A DNA stretch of 52,928 bases from Lachnospiraceae bacterium (GTDB lineage: Bacteria > Bacillota > Clostridia > Lachnospirales > Lachnospiraceae), in contig QXWV01000023.1 in NCBI GenBank assembly GCA_009911195.1, forward strand, positions 1-52,928. The letters are read 5' to 3'. Both the position numbers and the translations under genes were made by a program. This document shows positions 28,301-37,635 of the stretch, piece by piece (position 1 is the stretch's first letter; every line of letters begins with the position of its first letter). The notes under the pieces were generated by a model. It had not been told where the DNA came from. It did not search any database and saw only the letters and a list, made by a program, of their open reading frames with translations.

Positions 28301-29323
28301 TCAGAACCGAGCCTCCAAATGTCCGATATTTTTAATCAAAACCGAAACTGTTCCATCCGGATTTGTAATGAATTCCACACTCCCCGGATTTTTGTATTGT
28401 TCCATGGGAATTTTAATTTCGATTCCCGTATCCGTAAACAAATGCTGCTTTTGATATTTCCTCGTTGTAGCCTCGCTTTGGGGAAGGATTTCTTCCTTCA
28501 CCAAGTCATATTTTTCCATTTTATCCTGAAAAGCTACTTTTAATTCCGGCTTTTCCTCAAAAATGCGCTCCGCCAGCTCTTCCACTACGAAACCGCCCTT
28601 TTCCTCCAATTCCTCCTGCATAATGCTTTTCGCCTTCATCTGTGCCTCATACTGGCTCAGTTCATCATACCCTTCCTTCTGTACTGCCTCCACGGCTTTT
28701 GTCACGATGGACAGTTTGGATTTATGGGACATATGGCTGGAGCATTTTAAAAACAGGTATGAGAAATAATTGGTCTTTTCCCCATTGATTTCATACTTCT
28801 TCTCCACCACCTGAACCGTCAGGTCATCCAGGCATATAACCGCTGCTTCGCTCAGCTTCTGGGATTCCGGCGGCAGGATGGACTTATGGCGGATAATTTC
28901 ATTGGTATTTTTACCCTCTTCCGAAGCCAAAGTCCTATGGGTATACAACGATTTGTAGTTCATTTTAAGAAGCCCCAGATATTCCCCTTCCCCATACTTA
29001 AAACGCACCACAATCAAATCGGCCGGAGGAATATCTATATTGCTGTTCATAATACTATAAAGGAAATCAGCCATATCCTTGCTCACATCCACAAAAAAAT
29101 CATCGGAATATTGGACAAGCATCTTATATACCTCCGATTCCTCCTTATAGAACTCACAGCTTTTCCCGTCATCCCCGGAGGAAATCTTCGCAATATGTTC
29201 CTTTAAAAAGTCGGCAAACTCAGAGCCAAAATCCAGCTCCCCATCCGACAGCACCGGCATCCCTATCGTAGAATCCAGTATATGTACAATCGCTTTTTTT
29301 ATCCTAATCTCTTCTTTTACCAT
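28301..29323 (-). CDS. Nucleoid-associated (NdpA/YejK-like) protein
   Basis: The 340-residue protein shows IKKAIVHILDSTIGMPVLSD near the start, an extended alpha-beta middle with LLKMNYKSLYTHRT, and the family's C-terminal beta domain (IEIKIPMEQY, VSVLIKNIGHL). These features match the NdpA/YejK family, which binds nucleoid DNA in enterics; in Firmicutes the role is not well defined. It is followed by TrkH in the opposite transcriptional order, with a 29-base gap. Confidence 0.75.
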   Translation of the reverse strand: MVKEEIRIKKAIVHILDSTIGMPVLSDGELDFGSEFADFLKEHIAKISSGDDGKSCEFYKEESEVYKMLVQYSDDFFVDVSKDMADFLYSIMNSNIDIPPADLIVVRFKYGEGEYLGLLKMNYKSLYTHRTLASEEGKNTNEIIRHKSILPPESQKLSEAAVICLDDLTVQVVEKKYEINGEKTNYFSYLFLKCSSHMSHKSKLSIVTKAVEAVQKEGYDELSQYEAQMKAKSIMQEELEEKGGFVVEELAERIFEEKPELKVAFQDKMEKYDLVKEEILPQSEATTRKYQKQHLFTDTGIEIKIPMEQYKNPGSVEFITNPDGTVSVLIKNIGHLEARF

Positions 29324-29352
29324 TGTTTTATTATTCCTGTTTTTGGGTTACA

Positions 29353-30789
29353 TTAACGTTTCCATGTTGTGGGGGAGAAAAGTACCAGCATGGGCATTAG
29401 TTCCAGGCGGCCGGCCAGCATGTCGAACATCAGGACCAGTTTGGAAAAGCCGGAAAAAGCGGAATAATTCCCGGCTGGCCCTACCATATTGAAGCCTGGC
29501 CCTACATTGTTGAAGGTTGTTGCCACCGCCGTAATGTTTGTTACAAAATCAAACTCATTCAGGGAAATCAGCACAAAGGAGCCCAGCAATATCATTACAT
29601 AAATCATTGTGTATACTTGGATGGACTTGATAACCCCGCTCTCCACTATACGACCGTCCATATGGATTTTCTTGATACCCCTTGGATGAATTACCGAAAA
29701 TATTTCATTTTTTATGGAGCGCAGCAATACAATCAAACGGGAAACTTTAAAACCTCCCCCTGTACTTCCTGCACAGGCCCCCAATAAGGTGAGCAGGAAA
29801 AGAACCGCCCTAGAAAATTCCGGCCATCCGTTGTAGTCCAGTGTGGCAAACCCTGTTGTAGTCATCACGGACACTACCTGGAACAGGGAATGGTGAAATG
29901 CCTGAAAGCCATCTTCAAAAAAGCCCCTTACATTAATAGAAATCAACAAAGCTGCTACAAAAACAATCCCTAAGTAATATCTCAGTTCCTCGCTGCCAAA
30001 AGCTTCCTTCGGTTTCTTAATCAGCAAAAGGTAAAATATCTGGAAGTTAATGCCGCACAACAGCATAAAAACAATAAATATGGTCTGTACTGTTGTGGAA
30101 TAGCTTCCTATGCTGGAATTTAATAAGCCAAAACCTCCGGTCCCTGTAGTGGAGAAAGATAAAGTGGATGCCTCATACAGATTCAGCCCTGCCAGCATAA
30201 GGGATACGATTTCAACTACAGTAATCACCAAATATATCCCATATAATATCATTGCCGTATTCCTGATTTTAGGAACCAGCTTGCCCACGCTAGGACCCGG
30301 GCTCTCCGCTTTCATCAGATGCATGTTATAACTCCCCGACAAAGGCAGTACTGCCAAAATAAGCACCAGCACCCCCATACCTCCTATCCAGTGGGTAAAA
30401 CACCTCCAGAACTGAATGCATCTGGACAGCCCTTCCACATCGGTCAGTATAGTCGCCCCTGTGGTAGTCAGACCGGATATCGTTTCAAACAGTGCATCCG
30501 TATAGGTCGGAAATTCCCCGCTAAGATAAAAGGGAAGCGCCCCAATCAAACTTAGGATAATCCAGCTTAAGGAAACTGTCACAAACCCTTCTTTTGCATA
30601 AAAAACATTGCTTTTCGGCTTGAACCTTCTTCCTATGACACTGACTGCCAAACAGCCGGCCATTACATACAGGAAACAAAAGGCACTGCTCTCCCTATAA
30701 ATCAGCCCTACAGCAAAGGGCAGTACCATAAATAAAGCCGCAAACTCCAAAACCCTACATAAAATATAGCGAATCACCGAATAATTCAT
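29353..30789 (-). CDS. trkH: TrkH family potassium uptake membrane protein
   Basis: This is a 478-residue protein with about ten membrane segments and four pore-like TTTGAT/TGxGGF signatures: GLTTTGATILTDV, FSTTGTGGFG, MTTTGFATLDY and FNNVGPGFNMVGP. It is the pore of a Trk/Ktr-type K+ system. The start at 30789 is preferred because GGAGG lies 8 bases upstream. The TrkA gene precedes it by 43 bases, as usual. Confidence 0.93.
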   Translation of the reverse strand: MNYSVIRYILCRVLEFAALFMVLPFAVGLIYRESSAFCFLYVMAGCLAVSVIGRRFKPKSNVFYAKEGFVTVSLSWIILSLIGALPFYLSGEFPTYTDALFETISGLTTTGATILTDVEGLSRCIQFWRCFTHWIGGMGVLVLILAVLPLSGSYNMHLMKAESPGPSVGKLVPKIRNTAMILYGIYLVITVVEIVSLMLAGLNLYEASTLSFSTTGTGGFGLLNSSIGSYSTTVQTIFIVFMLLCGINFQIFYLLLIKKPKEAFGSEELRYYLGIVFVAALLISINVRGFFEDGFQAFHHSLFQVVSVMTTTGFATLDYNGWPEFSRAVLFLLTLLGACAGSTGGGFKVSRLIVLLRSIKNEIFSVIHPRGIKKIHMDGRIVESGVIKSIQVYTMIYVMILLGSFVLISLNEFDFVTNITAVATTFNNVGPGFNMVGPAGNYSAFSGFSKLVLMFDMLAGRLELMPMLVLFSPTTWKR

Positions 30790-30832
30790 CTCTCTGCCCT
30801 CCATGCTGCCGCTTTCTTTGCAGCAGCATAAA

Positions 30833-32191
30833 TTAACCTTTCAGTATATCTTTAATATCATGCAGCCCTGTAGTTGTGGTAACAATAACTACCGTATCCC
30901 CTACCGCTATTCTACTCTGCCCACCGGGCGTTATAATATTTCCTCTATGGTTAATGCTGCAAATAAGAATATTCGGTTTTAAACTCAATTCCAACAGCGG
31001 GATTCCTACCACCGGGGAATCCTCTTTCACGATGAATTCCAAAGCCTCTACCCTGTCATTATTCATACGGTAAAGCGTTTCGATATTGCTCCCTATAGAA
31101 TTGTGCATGGCCCTGACATGCTTTACTATAGTTTCCGCCGTAATATACTTAGGATAAATAATACTGCCCAACTCCATCCCGCCGATTATTTCATCATACG
31201 AAATCCTATGTACCTTTGTAATCAGTTTCGCTTTGGAAATACTTTTTACATAGAGGGAAAGCATAATATTTTCTTCGTCAAAATTAGTCAGTGCCACAAA
31301 AGATTCTGCCTGGGGAAGCCCTTCTTCCATCAGCAAATCTTTGTCCGTACCATCTCCGCAAATCAATGTTGCCTGCGGCAGAAGTTCACTTAATTCCTCA
31401 CATCTGTCCCTATCCTTTTCCACTAATTTTACCGCTATTCCGACAGAAATTAGCTGTTTTGCAAGATAATATGCCGTTTCCCCTCCCCCCACGATAAAAG
31501 CATTCTTCGCTCTGGTTGTGGGAACTCCCAGCTTTTTAAAAAACAACATACTGTTTTTCACCGTGCCCACCACGGAAATTTCATCCTTAGCCCGCAGTAT
31601 AAAATTCCCGTCAGGGATATACACATCTTCCCCACGCTCCACCGTACAGACCAGCACATCGCACTTTAATTTTGAAAAAATATTTTTTAAAGCCTGGTCA
31701 CACAAAGCTGACCCTTCTTCAATCCGGTATTTCACCAATTCCACCCGCCCTTTGGCAAAGGTATCAATTTTTATCGCAGAAGGGAACTTTAACACCCTTG
31801 CAATCTCCATAGCCGCCGCATCCTCCGGGTTAATGACCATGGAAAGCCCCAGCTCCTCTTTAATAAAGCTGATTTCCCTGCTGTATACAGGATTCCTTAC
31901 CCTGGCTATCGTATGGCAGTCACCCGCCTTCTTGGCAATCAGGCAGCACAATAAATTCAGTTCGTCCGAGTCAGTTACCGCTATCATCAAATCCGCCTCT
32001 TCAATCCCGGCTTCCTTTTGCATGGAATAGCCTGCCCCGTTACCCACATAACCCATCACATCATAGTTAATGGTTATATTTTTTATTGCCTCGCTTTTCG
32101 TATCGATGACCGTAATATTATGCCCTTCCTTGCTTAACTTTTCCACAATGGTAGAACCCACATTTCCACAACCCACAATAATAATATGCAT
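30833..32191 (-). CDS. trkA: Trk system potassium transport protein TrkA
   Basis: The 452-residue protein contains two RCK_N Rossmann domains (IIIVGCGNVGSTIVEKL and FIVGGGETAYYLAKQL) and two RCK_C domains, the duplicated TrkA arrangement. It gates the TrkH channel in response to nucleotide. The start at 32191 is consistent with the conserved MHIIIVG beginning. Confidence 0.93.
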   Translation of the reverse strand: MHIIIVGCGNVGSTIVEKLSKEGHNITVIDTKSEAIKNITINYDVMGYVGNGAGYSMQKEAGIEEADLMIAVTDSDELNLLCCLIAKKAGDCHTIARVRNPVYSREISFIKEELGLSMVINPEDAAAMEIARVLKFPSAIKIDTFAKGRVELVKYRIEEGSALCDQALKNIFSKLKCDVLVCTVERGEDVYIPDGNFILRAKDEISVVGTVKNSMLFFKKLGVPTTRAKNAFIVGGGETAYYLAKQLISVGIAVKLVEKDRDRCEELSELLPQATLICGDGTDKDLLMEEGLPQAESFVALTNFDEENIMLSLYVKSISKAKLITKVHRISYDEIIGGMELGSIIYPKYITAETIVKHVRAMHNSIGSNIETLYRMNNDRVEALEFIVKEDSPVVGIPLLELSLKPNILICSINHRGNIITPGGQSRIAVGDTVVIVTTTTGLHDIKDILKG

Positions 32192-32231
32192 ACCAATAAC
32201 CATGCCCTTTCCTTAACGAATTTGCAAATGA

Positions 32232-32666
32232 CTAATATTTTTCCGGATAATCGGTTCCTGTTTCAGTCTGCATCAGATATCTGTACTTTTCCGGCTCTTT
32301 TCTCATTTTCAGCATTGTATCGAAAGCCCTCAGTACCATTTTGCTGCCATTATGCTTCATACCATACAGCCCCCTGTCCATTTCCGCCTTAAAGTGGTCA
32401 ATCTGCCATACCATAATATCCACCACCGTATAGCCTTCCACTTTTGCTTTACAGGAAAAATCCCCTGTTTCCACATAATGAAGAAACTCTTCCCCTATTT
32501 CCGGGCAAGTCAAAAGCCCGGCCCCCAGCCCCTGGAGAAACTCCTCGTCCTCCCCTGCTGCATAACCGAACTCGTCCACAATTCTTATGATTTTTTGTCC
32601 ATCCAGAGCATCCATATCCATATCCCCTGTATATTTACTCCCACACCCCTCTGCCATAAAACACAC
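32232..32666 (-). CDS. Hypothetical acidic protein
   Basis: The protein is 144 residues from the longest start, but the true start may be the ATG nearer 32627 (MDALDGQKIIRIVDEFGYAA), which has AGGGG just upstream. It is acidic and mostly helical, contains KAKVEGYTVVDIMVWQIDHF and ends in an RKEPEKYRYL tail. I do not recognise the family. It lies just before TrkA in the minus direction and may be co-transcribed with it. Confidence 0.6.
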   Translation of the reverse strand: MCFMAEGCGSKYTGDMDMDALDGQKIIRIVDEFGYAAGEDEEFLQGLGAGLLTCPEIGEEFLHYVETGDFSCKAKVEGYTVVDIMVWQIDHFKAEMDRGLYGMKHNGSKMVLRAFDTMLKMRKEPEKYRYLMQTETGTDYPEKY

Positions 32667-32806
32667 ATATTTGGGAGTGAAAGCATTCTTTGGAGTTGGC
32701 CGCCAGGCTAACTTCTCTCTCCTCTAACATAATATCAAATGGAAACATATATTACAAGTACTCTTATATATTAGAATTAAGAAAATATAATCAACGGTGC
32801 TGTTCA

Positions 32807-34219
32807 TTGAAAATAATATCTTACGCAAACGATTTCCTTTGGGGATGCCCCCTCCTGTTCCTTCTAATGGGAACCCACCTCTTTTTCACCTTAAAGCTGC
32901 ACATCCCCCAACGCCATATCGGGAAAGCCCTTCGGCTGTCCGTTACCAGCGAAAAAAAAGGGGAAGGCAGCCCCTCCCAAAACCTCTCTGCTTTCGGCGC
33001 CCTGGCAACTACCCTGGCTGCCACTTTAGGCACCGGCAATATCATCGGAGTTTCCACCGCCGTTGCCCTGGGCGGTCCGGGCGCCGTCTTCTGGTGCTGG
33101 CTCACCGGGCTGTTAGGCATGGCCACTTCCTATGCAGAATGCTATTTAAGTGTGTTATATAAAGAAAAAAATACTGAAGGATTTTCCGTCGGCGGCCCGA
33201 TGTACGTTTTAAAAAACGGCCTCCACAGCAAATCCCTGGCAAAATTTTATGCTTTTTGTACCATATGTGCCGCTTTTGGGGTAGGCTGTACCACCCAGGC
33301 CAATTCCCTCACCCAGACCACCTCCTCCACCTGGGGCCTTTCCCCCCATCTGGTAGGCATCGCCGCAGCATTTGTCACAGGCATGGTTATTTTAGGCGGT
33401 ATACGCTCTATCGGCAACCTTTGCACAAAAATCGTGCCCCTGTTGGGCGTCCTCTATATCATCGGCTGTTTCATCCTGCTCATTTTAAACGGCGATTTCC
33501 TTTTCCAGGCAGTCCTCATCATCCTGGAACATGCCCTCCTGCCCCGTGCGGTACTCGGTGGCATTGCCGGTTATTCCTTGAAGCAAGCCGCCCGATACGG
33601 CATCGCCAGAGGTCTGTTTACCAATGAAGCAGGCATCGGAACTTCCGCCATTCCTGCTGCGGCTTCCGACACCCATATCCCTTCCAGGCAGGCTTTTGTG
33701 TCCATGACCGCCGTTTTCTGGGATACTGTAGTCATGTGCCTCCTTTCCGGCCTGGTCATCGTCACCAACATGCTGAAACACCCGGATTCCCTGCTCCATG
33801 TAAACGAAACCGGCCTGGCCGATGCCGCTTTTGCCTACCTGCCCTTCGGCGGCAGGCAGTTCCTTTCTTTTTCTTTGGCAGCCTTTGCCATCACCACCTT
33901 AATTGGCTGGTCCTATTTCGGGGAAAAAGCTTTCGCTTATTTGTGGGGGGAGAAAAATATCGGCATTTACAAACTGCTTTATATCGTAATGATATACATC
34001 GGCGCTGTCATCCCTCTAAATGTAGTATGGGAATGCACTGATTTTATTAATGCCATGATGATTTTCCCCAATGTGCTCTCCCTCTTTCTGCTCCAGAATA
34101 AAATCACCATACCCCACCCAGAGCGCCGGAATATCAATTCTCCGCTACGCTGTGGCCGAAGCTTTTTAAATAGGAAGACATCAATCACACCATGCAGAAG
34201 ACGGAATCAGGGGAGCTGA
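32807..34219 (+). CDS. Sodium:alanine symporter (AGCS) family transporter
   Basis: The 470-residue protein has AGCS signatures: ISYANDFLWGCPLLFLLMGT at the N-terminus, ATLGTGNIIGVSTAVALGGP (the Na+ site motif), and ARGLFTNEAGIGTSAIPAAA. About eleven membrane segments are predicted. It imports alanine or glycine with Na+. A TTG start at 32807 is proposed because GGTG lies about 7 bases upstream and the longer ATG reading (from 32690) adds a non-membrane tail. It overlaps the convergent Na/Pi gene by 13 bp. Confidence 0.88.
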   Translation: MKIISYANDFLWGCPLLFLLMGTHLFFTLKLHIPQRHIGKALRLSVTSEKKGEGSPSQNLSAFGALATTLAATLGTGNIIGVSTAVALGGPGAVFWCWLTGLLGMATSYAECYLSVLYKEKNTEGFSVGGPMYVLKNGLHSKSLAKFYAFCTICAAFGVGCTTQANSLTQTTSSTWGLSPHLVGIAAAFVTGMVILGGIRSIGNLCTKIVPLLGVLYIIGCFILLILNGDFLFQAVLIILEHALLPRAVLGGIAGYSLKQAARYGIARGLFTNEAGIGTSAIPAAASDTHIPSRQAFVSMTAVFWDTVVMCLLSGLVIVTNMLKHPDSLLHVNETGLADAAFAYLPFGGRQFLSFSLAAFAITTLIGWSYFGEKAFAYLWGEKNIGIYKLLYIVMIYIGAVIPLNVVWECTDFINAMMIFPNVLSLFLLQNKITIPHPERRNINSPLRCGRSFLNRKTSITPCRRRNQGS

Positions 34220-35979
34220 TATTTCTTCCGGAATTCTTCCACTGCCTGCCCGAATTCCGGATGCCCCGTTCCCTTTAACGAGTCCAGATATTCATGGGTT
34301 CCCAATTCTTCCTCCCCTATTTCCAGCAGGCTTACTGCGATATTGGAGCAGTGGTCCGCCACCCGCTCCAAATCTGTGGTAATATCCGCCAGTATAAAGC
34401 CCATTTCAATAGTACAATCCCCTTTCCTCAGCCGCTTGATATGCCTTTTTTTCATTTCTGCGTTCAGCAAATCGATGACCTCTTCCAAGGGCTCCACCTT
34501 CTTTGCCAAAGCCGAGTCCTCCTCCCAGAATACCTTGAAAGAAATATCCACAATTTCCTCTACCGCCCCTGCAAACACTTTCAGCTCCGACCATGCTTCC
34601 TCTGAAAAACAAAGTCCCTTTTCTTCCAGTTCCCATGCTGCTTCCTGGATGTTCAGGGCATGGTCGGAAATCCTCTCGAAATCCCCTATATCATGCAACA
34701 GCAAAGTGAGCGTATGGCTCTCTTTTGCCGACAAATCCCTGCTGCCCAGCTTTACCAGGTAAGTTCCCAACTGGTCCTCATATCCGTCCACCTCGCTTTC
34801 CAGTTCCGCCACTTTCCCGGCCTTTCCTTCCTCATACCCATGAATCAGCGATATGGCCAGAAAAAGGGCTTCCCTGGCGCTCTTTGCCATATGGCCCGCC
34901 GCCATACGGCATTGCTCCAATGCCAACCCCGGCACTGCCAGAAAGCGTTCATCCAATGCCGGAATTGCCCTGTCTGCCCCTTCTTTTTCCACTGCCGCAT
35001 CTTCTTTATCTTTTATTGTCAAGCAGGCGAGTTTTTCCAGCCCTGCCGAAAAAGGGAGCAAGGCTGCCGTTGCAAAAATATTAAAAAGGGAATGCACCAC
35101 CGCTATACCGGCCGCATTTGCCCCATCATCCATAAAGTCAAAGGAAACCAGCCCGTTTATCCCATAAAATACCAGCATGAAAATCCCTGTTCCAATCAGG
35201 TTAAAATATAAATGTACCAGAGCCGCCCGCCTCGCATTCCTGTTGGCGCCTATCCCGGAAATCAACGCCGTCACACAGGTACCAATATTTTGCCCCATAA
35301 TAATAGGGATTGCCGCCCCGTAGGATACTGCCCCGGTAGCACATAGCGCCTGAAGGATTCCCACCGATGCGGAGGAAGACTGTATCACCGCTGTCAGCAC
35401 CATTCCCGCCAGCACCCCCAGCAGGGGATGGGAAAATGCTGTTAAAATCCCGGTAAATTCCGGCACATCCGCCAAAGGCTTCACCGCCCCAGACATAGCA
35501 TCCATACCCGCCATCAGTACTGCAAAGCCTGCAAAGATAACGCCAACGTTTTTTAACTTTTCCTTTTTGGAAAACATCAAAAACCCTACCCCCACTGCCG
35601 CCAGTATCGGTGAAAAGGAGGAAGGCTTAAGCAAGCGGATGAAAAAATTATCGCTCTCCAGCCCTGCAAGGCTCAAAATCCAGGAAGTGACCGTTGTCCC
35701 CACATTTGCTCCCATAATAATCCCGACTACCTGGGACAGCTTCATAATCCCTGAATTTACGAATCCCACCACCATCACTGTAGTGGCTGAAGACGATTGT
35801 ATCATAGCCGTAACCCCTGCACCCAAAAGGACTGCCTTCCACCGGCTGCTTGTCAGCTTTCCCAAAAGCATCTCCAGCCTGCCTCCGGATGCCTTGGACA
35901 GCCCATTCCCCATCACTTCCATTCCATATAGAAAAAAAGCCAGCCCCCCTATTAGAGTAAGAATTCCAAAAAAATCCAT
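34207..35979 (-). CDS. Na/Pi cotransporter with C-terminal PhoU-like domain
   Basis: The 590-residue protein has two NptA repeats with paired re-entrant signatures, GAGVTAMIQSSSATTVMVVG and LTAVIQSSSASVGILQALC, and a PhoU-like helical C-terminus (about 350-560; DIGDFERISDHALNI, DLERVADHCSNIA). It probably exchanges Na+ for phosphate, with the PhoU part regulating flux. The upstream region to 36299 has no gene; a -10 element for the next gene is noted at 36259. Confidence 0.9.
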   Translation of the reverse strand: MDFFGILTLIGGLAFFLYGMEVMGNGLSKASGGRLEMLLGKLTSSRWKAVLLGAGVTAMIQSSSATTVMVVGFVNSGIMKLSQVVGIIMGANVGTTVTSWILSLAGLESDNFFIRLLKPSSFSPILAAVGVGFLMFSKKEKLKNVGVIFAGFAVLMAGMDAMSGAVKPLADVPEFTGILTAFSHPLLGVLAGMVLTAVIQSSSASVGILQALCATGAVSYGAAIPIIMGQNIGTCVTALISGIGANRNARRAALVHLYFNLIGTGIFMLVFYGINGLVSFDFMDDGANAAGIAVVHSLFNIFATAALLPFSAGLEKLACLTIKDKEDAAVEKEGADRAIPALDERFLAVPGLALEQCRMAAGHMAKSAREALFLAISLIHGYEEGKAGKVAELESEVDGYEDQLGTYLVKLGSRDLSAKESHTLTLLLHDIGDFERISDHALNIQEAAWELEEKGLCFSEEAWSELKVFAGAVEEIVDISFKVFWEEDSALAKKVEPLEEVIDLLNAEMKKRHIKRLRKGDCTIEMGFILADITTDLERVADHCSNIAVSLLEIGEEELGTHEYLDSLKGTGHPEFGQAVEEFRKKYQLP

Positions 35980-36258
35980 TATGCCCTCACCTTCTGCCAG
36001 TGTTCATAAAACCGGCCAATCTTTACACCATTTTGATGTTATCCTCTCATTTTCCCCATTTCTTCATTTCTTGACCTTTTTAGTCTTCCATTTTTTCCAT
36101 CTTACAATACCTACGTAAAATCAAAAACAAAGCAATGTAAAATTTATGTAAATCCTATTTGATGCCCAACAAAAAAACATGGCGATATGGACAATATATT
36201 TCTGCAAAAAAATATCATCCTAATATTTCCAACTTCTATATAAAAAAAACTGCACATG

Positions 36259-36267
36259 TGATATAAT
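36259..36267 (+). promoter_or_regulatory. Extended -10 promoter of the PRTase gene
   Basis: TGATATAAT (TGnTATAAT) ends about 33 bases before the PRTase start codon. No -35 at good spacing is seen. An AAGGAGG at 36283-36290 serves the gene. Confidence 0.45.
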
Positions 36268-36299
36268 GAATTATTCAATATAAAAGGAGGGTTATTTTT

Positions 36300-36938
36300 A
36301 TGGAAACAAAAATGCAGAAAATCCTTGCTAAGGCAGACAGGCGGATTGCGATGAAGGTATACACCGGCCACTTTGTTACTCCCCACTCCCACATCACACG
36401 CTACCTGGATATGACTACATTGAAAACAAGGGCTTCGGAAGCTTCAGCCGTAGCGGAAACATTGGCACAAAGGTACAGCATGCACACCATCGTTGATACC
36501 ATCGTATGCCTTGACAACACAGAAGTCATCGGCGCATATCTTGCGGACGAGCTTACAAAAACCGGTATAATATCCATGAATGCCCACCAGACGATTTACG
36601 TGATTAAGCCGGAAATCATCAGCGGCCAGATTGTATTCCGCGATAACTATAAACCAATGCTGGAAAAGAAAAACGTATTTATCCTGATGGGAACTGCATC
36701 TACAGGGGAATCTTTGGAAAACTGCTATCACAGCGTCCTCTTCCATGGCGGAAAGGTTGCAGGCATCTCCGCTGTTTTCAGCGCCATCACCAAGATGGAC
36801 GGAATACAGATAGAATCCATCTTTTCCACCCAGGATGTGCCTAATTATGCCAGCCATAAGCCCAACGAATGCCCTCTCTGCAAACAGAGCCATCCCATTG
36901 ATGCACTTGTCAATGGCTATGGGTATTCCAAACTGTAA
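36300..36938 (+). CDS. Orotate phosphoribosyltransferase-like protein (type I PRTase)
   Basis: The 212-residue protein has a type I PRTase layout with KNVFILMGTASTGESLENC as the PRPP-loop region, replacing the more usual DDVxTTG. The C-terminus has NECPLCKQSHP, a CxxC pair that may bind zinc. An OPRTase-like annotation is common for this Lachnospiraceae family, but no pyr genes are nearby, so the substrate is uncertain. A terminator follows. Confidence 0.72.
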   Translation: METKMQKILAKADRRIAMKVYTGHFVTPHSHITRYLDMTTLKTRASEASAVAETLAQRYSMHTIVDTIVCLDNTEVIGAYLADELTKTGIISMNAHQTIYVIKPEIISGQIVFRDNYKPMLEKKNVFILMGTASTGESLENCYHSVLFHGGKVAGISAVFSAITKMDGIQIESIFSTQDVPNYASHKPNECPLCKQSHPIDALVNGYGYSKL

Positions 36939-36962
36939 CTAATTCATACAAATATATTTTTA

Positions 36963-37018
36963 ATGCCCCAAACAACGGGTAGGGAAGAGCTATCCTGCCT
37001 ACTTGCTGTTTGGGGCAT
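36963..37018. terminator. Bidirectional terminator with a repeat-like loop
   Basis: ATGCCCCAAACA pairs perfectly with TGTTTGGGGCAT across a loop of about 32 bases that contains GTAGGGAAGAGC and CTGCCTAC, similar to the first hairpin of the family-1 repeat. T/A-rich tracts lie on both sides. It ends the PRTase gene and possibly the opposing remnant. Confidence 0.6.
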
Positions 37019-37034
37019 ATATCGGTTTATCCAT

Positions 37035-37487
37035 TTAATCCGCAAGCCTATTCTTTTTTACTACCGCCTTTACCAGAAGCATCATTGGACGGCGCAGTTC
37101 ATCTTTCATTCCTGGAATACCCATCATTTCTTCCGGCGGCTTCGCCTCCTCCACAGCTTCCAGTTCAAAACCGTTGTTCAATAATCCCATCAATATTTGC
37201 GTGAGCGTATGGTGCTGCTTTACTACATCGCACCTGTTCTATATACCTTTTGAAATATCATCTCAATATTTTCAATATAGTGCAAAGCCAGATTAGAAAT
37301 AGCACAATCCCATATATTTTCCGGGTACTTATATTCCTCTATTCCGCAAACGCGATATTCAATTTGTTTTTCGGTATTTCTCTTTTTTGCTTCCTGAATC
37401 ATTTTTTCGCTCAAATCAAGCCCTAATACTAATACTCGTACCGCCCCTTGTTCTACTGCAAAAATACAATGCCAGCCATATCCGCCT
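37035..37487 (-). pseudogene. SAM-dependent methyltransferase, internally deleted and 5' truncated
   Basis: The remaining N-part reads GGYGWHCIFAVEQGAVRV and LGLDLSEKMIQEAKKRN, the SAM-binding half of a class I methyltransferase. The frame closes at 37223 after IFQKVYRTGAM. A C-part in another frame (GLLNNGFELEAVEEAKPPEE, then IPGMKDELRRPMMLLVKA) is also typical of the family. The centre (including the expected KPGG segment) is gone. Upstream, homology ends exactly where the family-1 repeat copy B begins. Confidence 0.75.
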
Positions 37488-37553
37488 ACTCGTGCGCCGG
37501 GCGTCCGTCAGCTTGCTGACACATTTCATTTGGACGCCCGTGTGCATAAAAAA
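37486..37553 (+). repeat. Family-1 stem-loop repeat, copy B
   Basis: It reads CTACTCGTGCGCCGGGCGTC then CGTCAGCTTGCTGACACATT, with a closing GGACGCCCG. CGGGCGTCC/GGACGCCCG and GTCAGC/GCTGAC stems are perfect. Its A6 end is the T-tract of the terminator at 37548-37587. It truncates the methyltransferase remnant. Confidence 0.85.
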
Positions 37554-37587
37554 CAAGAGACTGCCATCAGACAGCCCCTCGTTTTTT
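37548..37587 (-). terminator. Terminator of the small exported protein gene
   Basis: On the minus strand GAGGGGCTG pairs with CAGTCTCTT (some G-U), followed by GTTTTTT, which also forms the edge of the family-1 repeat. The plus strand also ends in a T run, so it may act both ways. Confidence 0.65.
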
Positions 37588-37635
37588 CATTCATGGTTTC
37601 ATCGATTCCACCAATCCGACAGCTTGAAACTGCCC

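Noticed and set aside
33256-33627. 123-residue frame within the AGCS gene
   Set aside because: Out-of-frame His/Arg-rich shadow of a conserved membrane protein.
32690-34219. AGCS symporter from the ATG at 32690
   Set aside because: The extra 39 residues lack family similarity and have no ribosome site; the TTG at 32807 gives a normal N-terminus.
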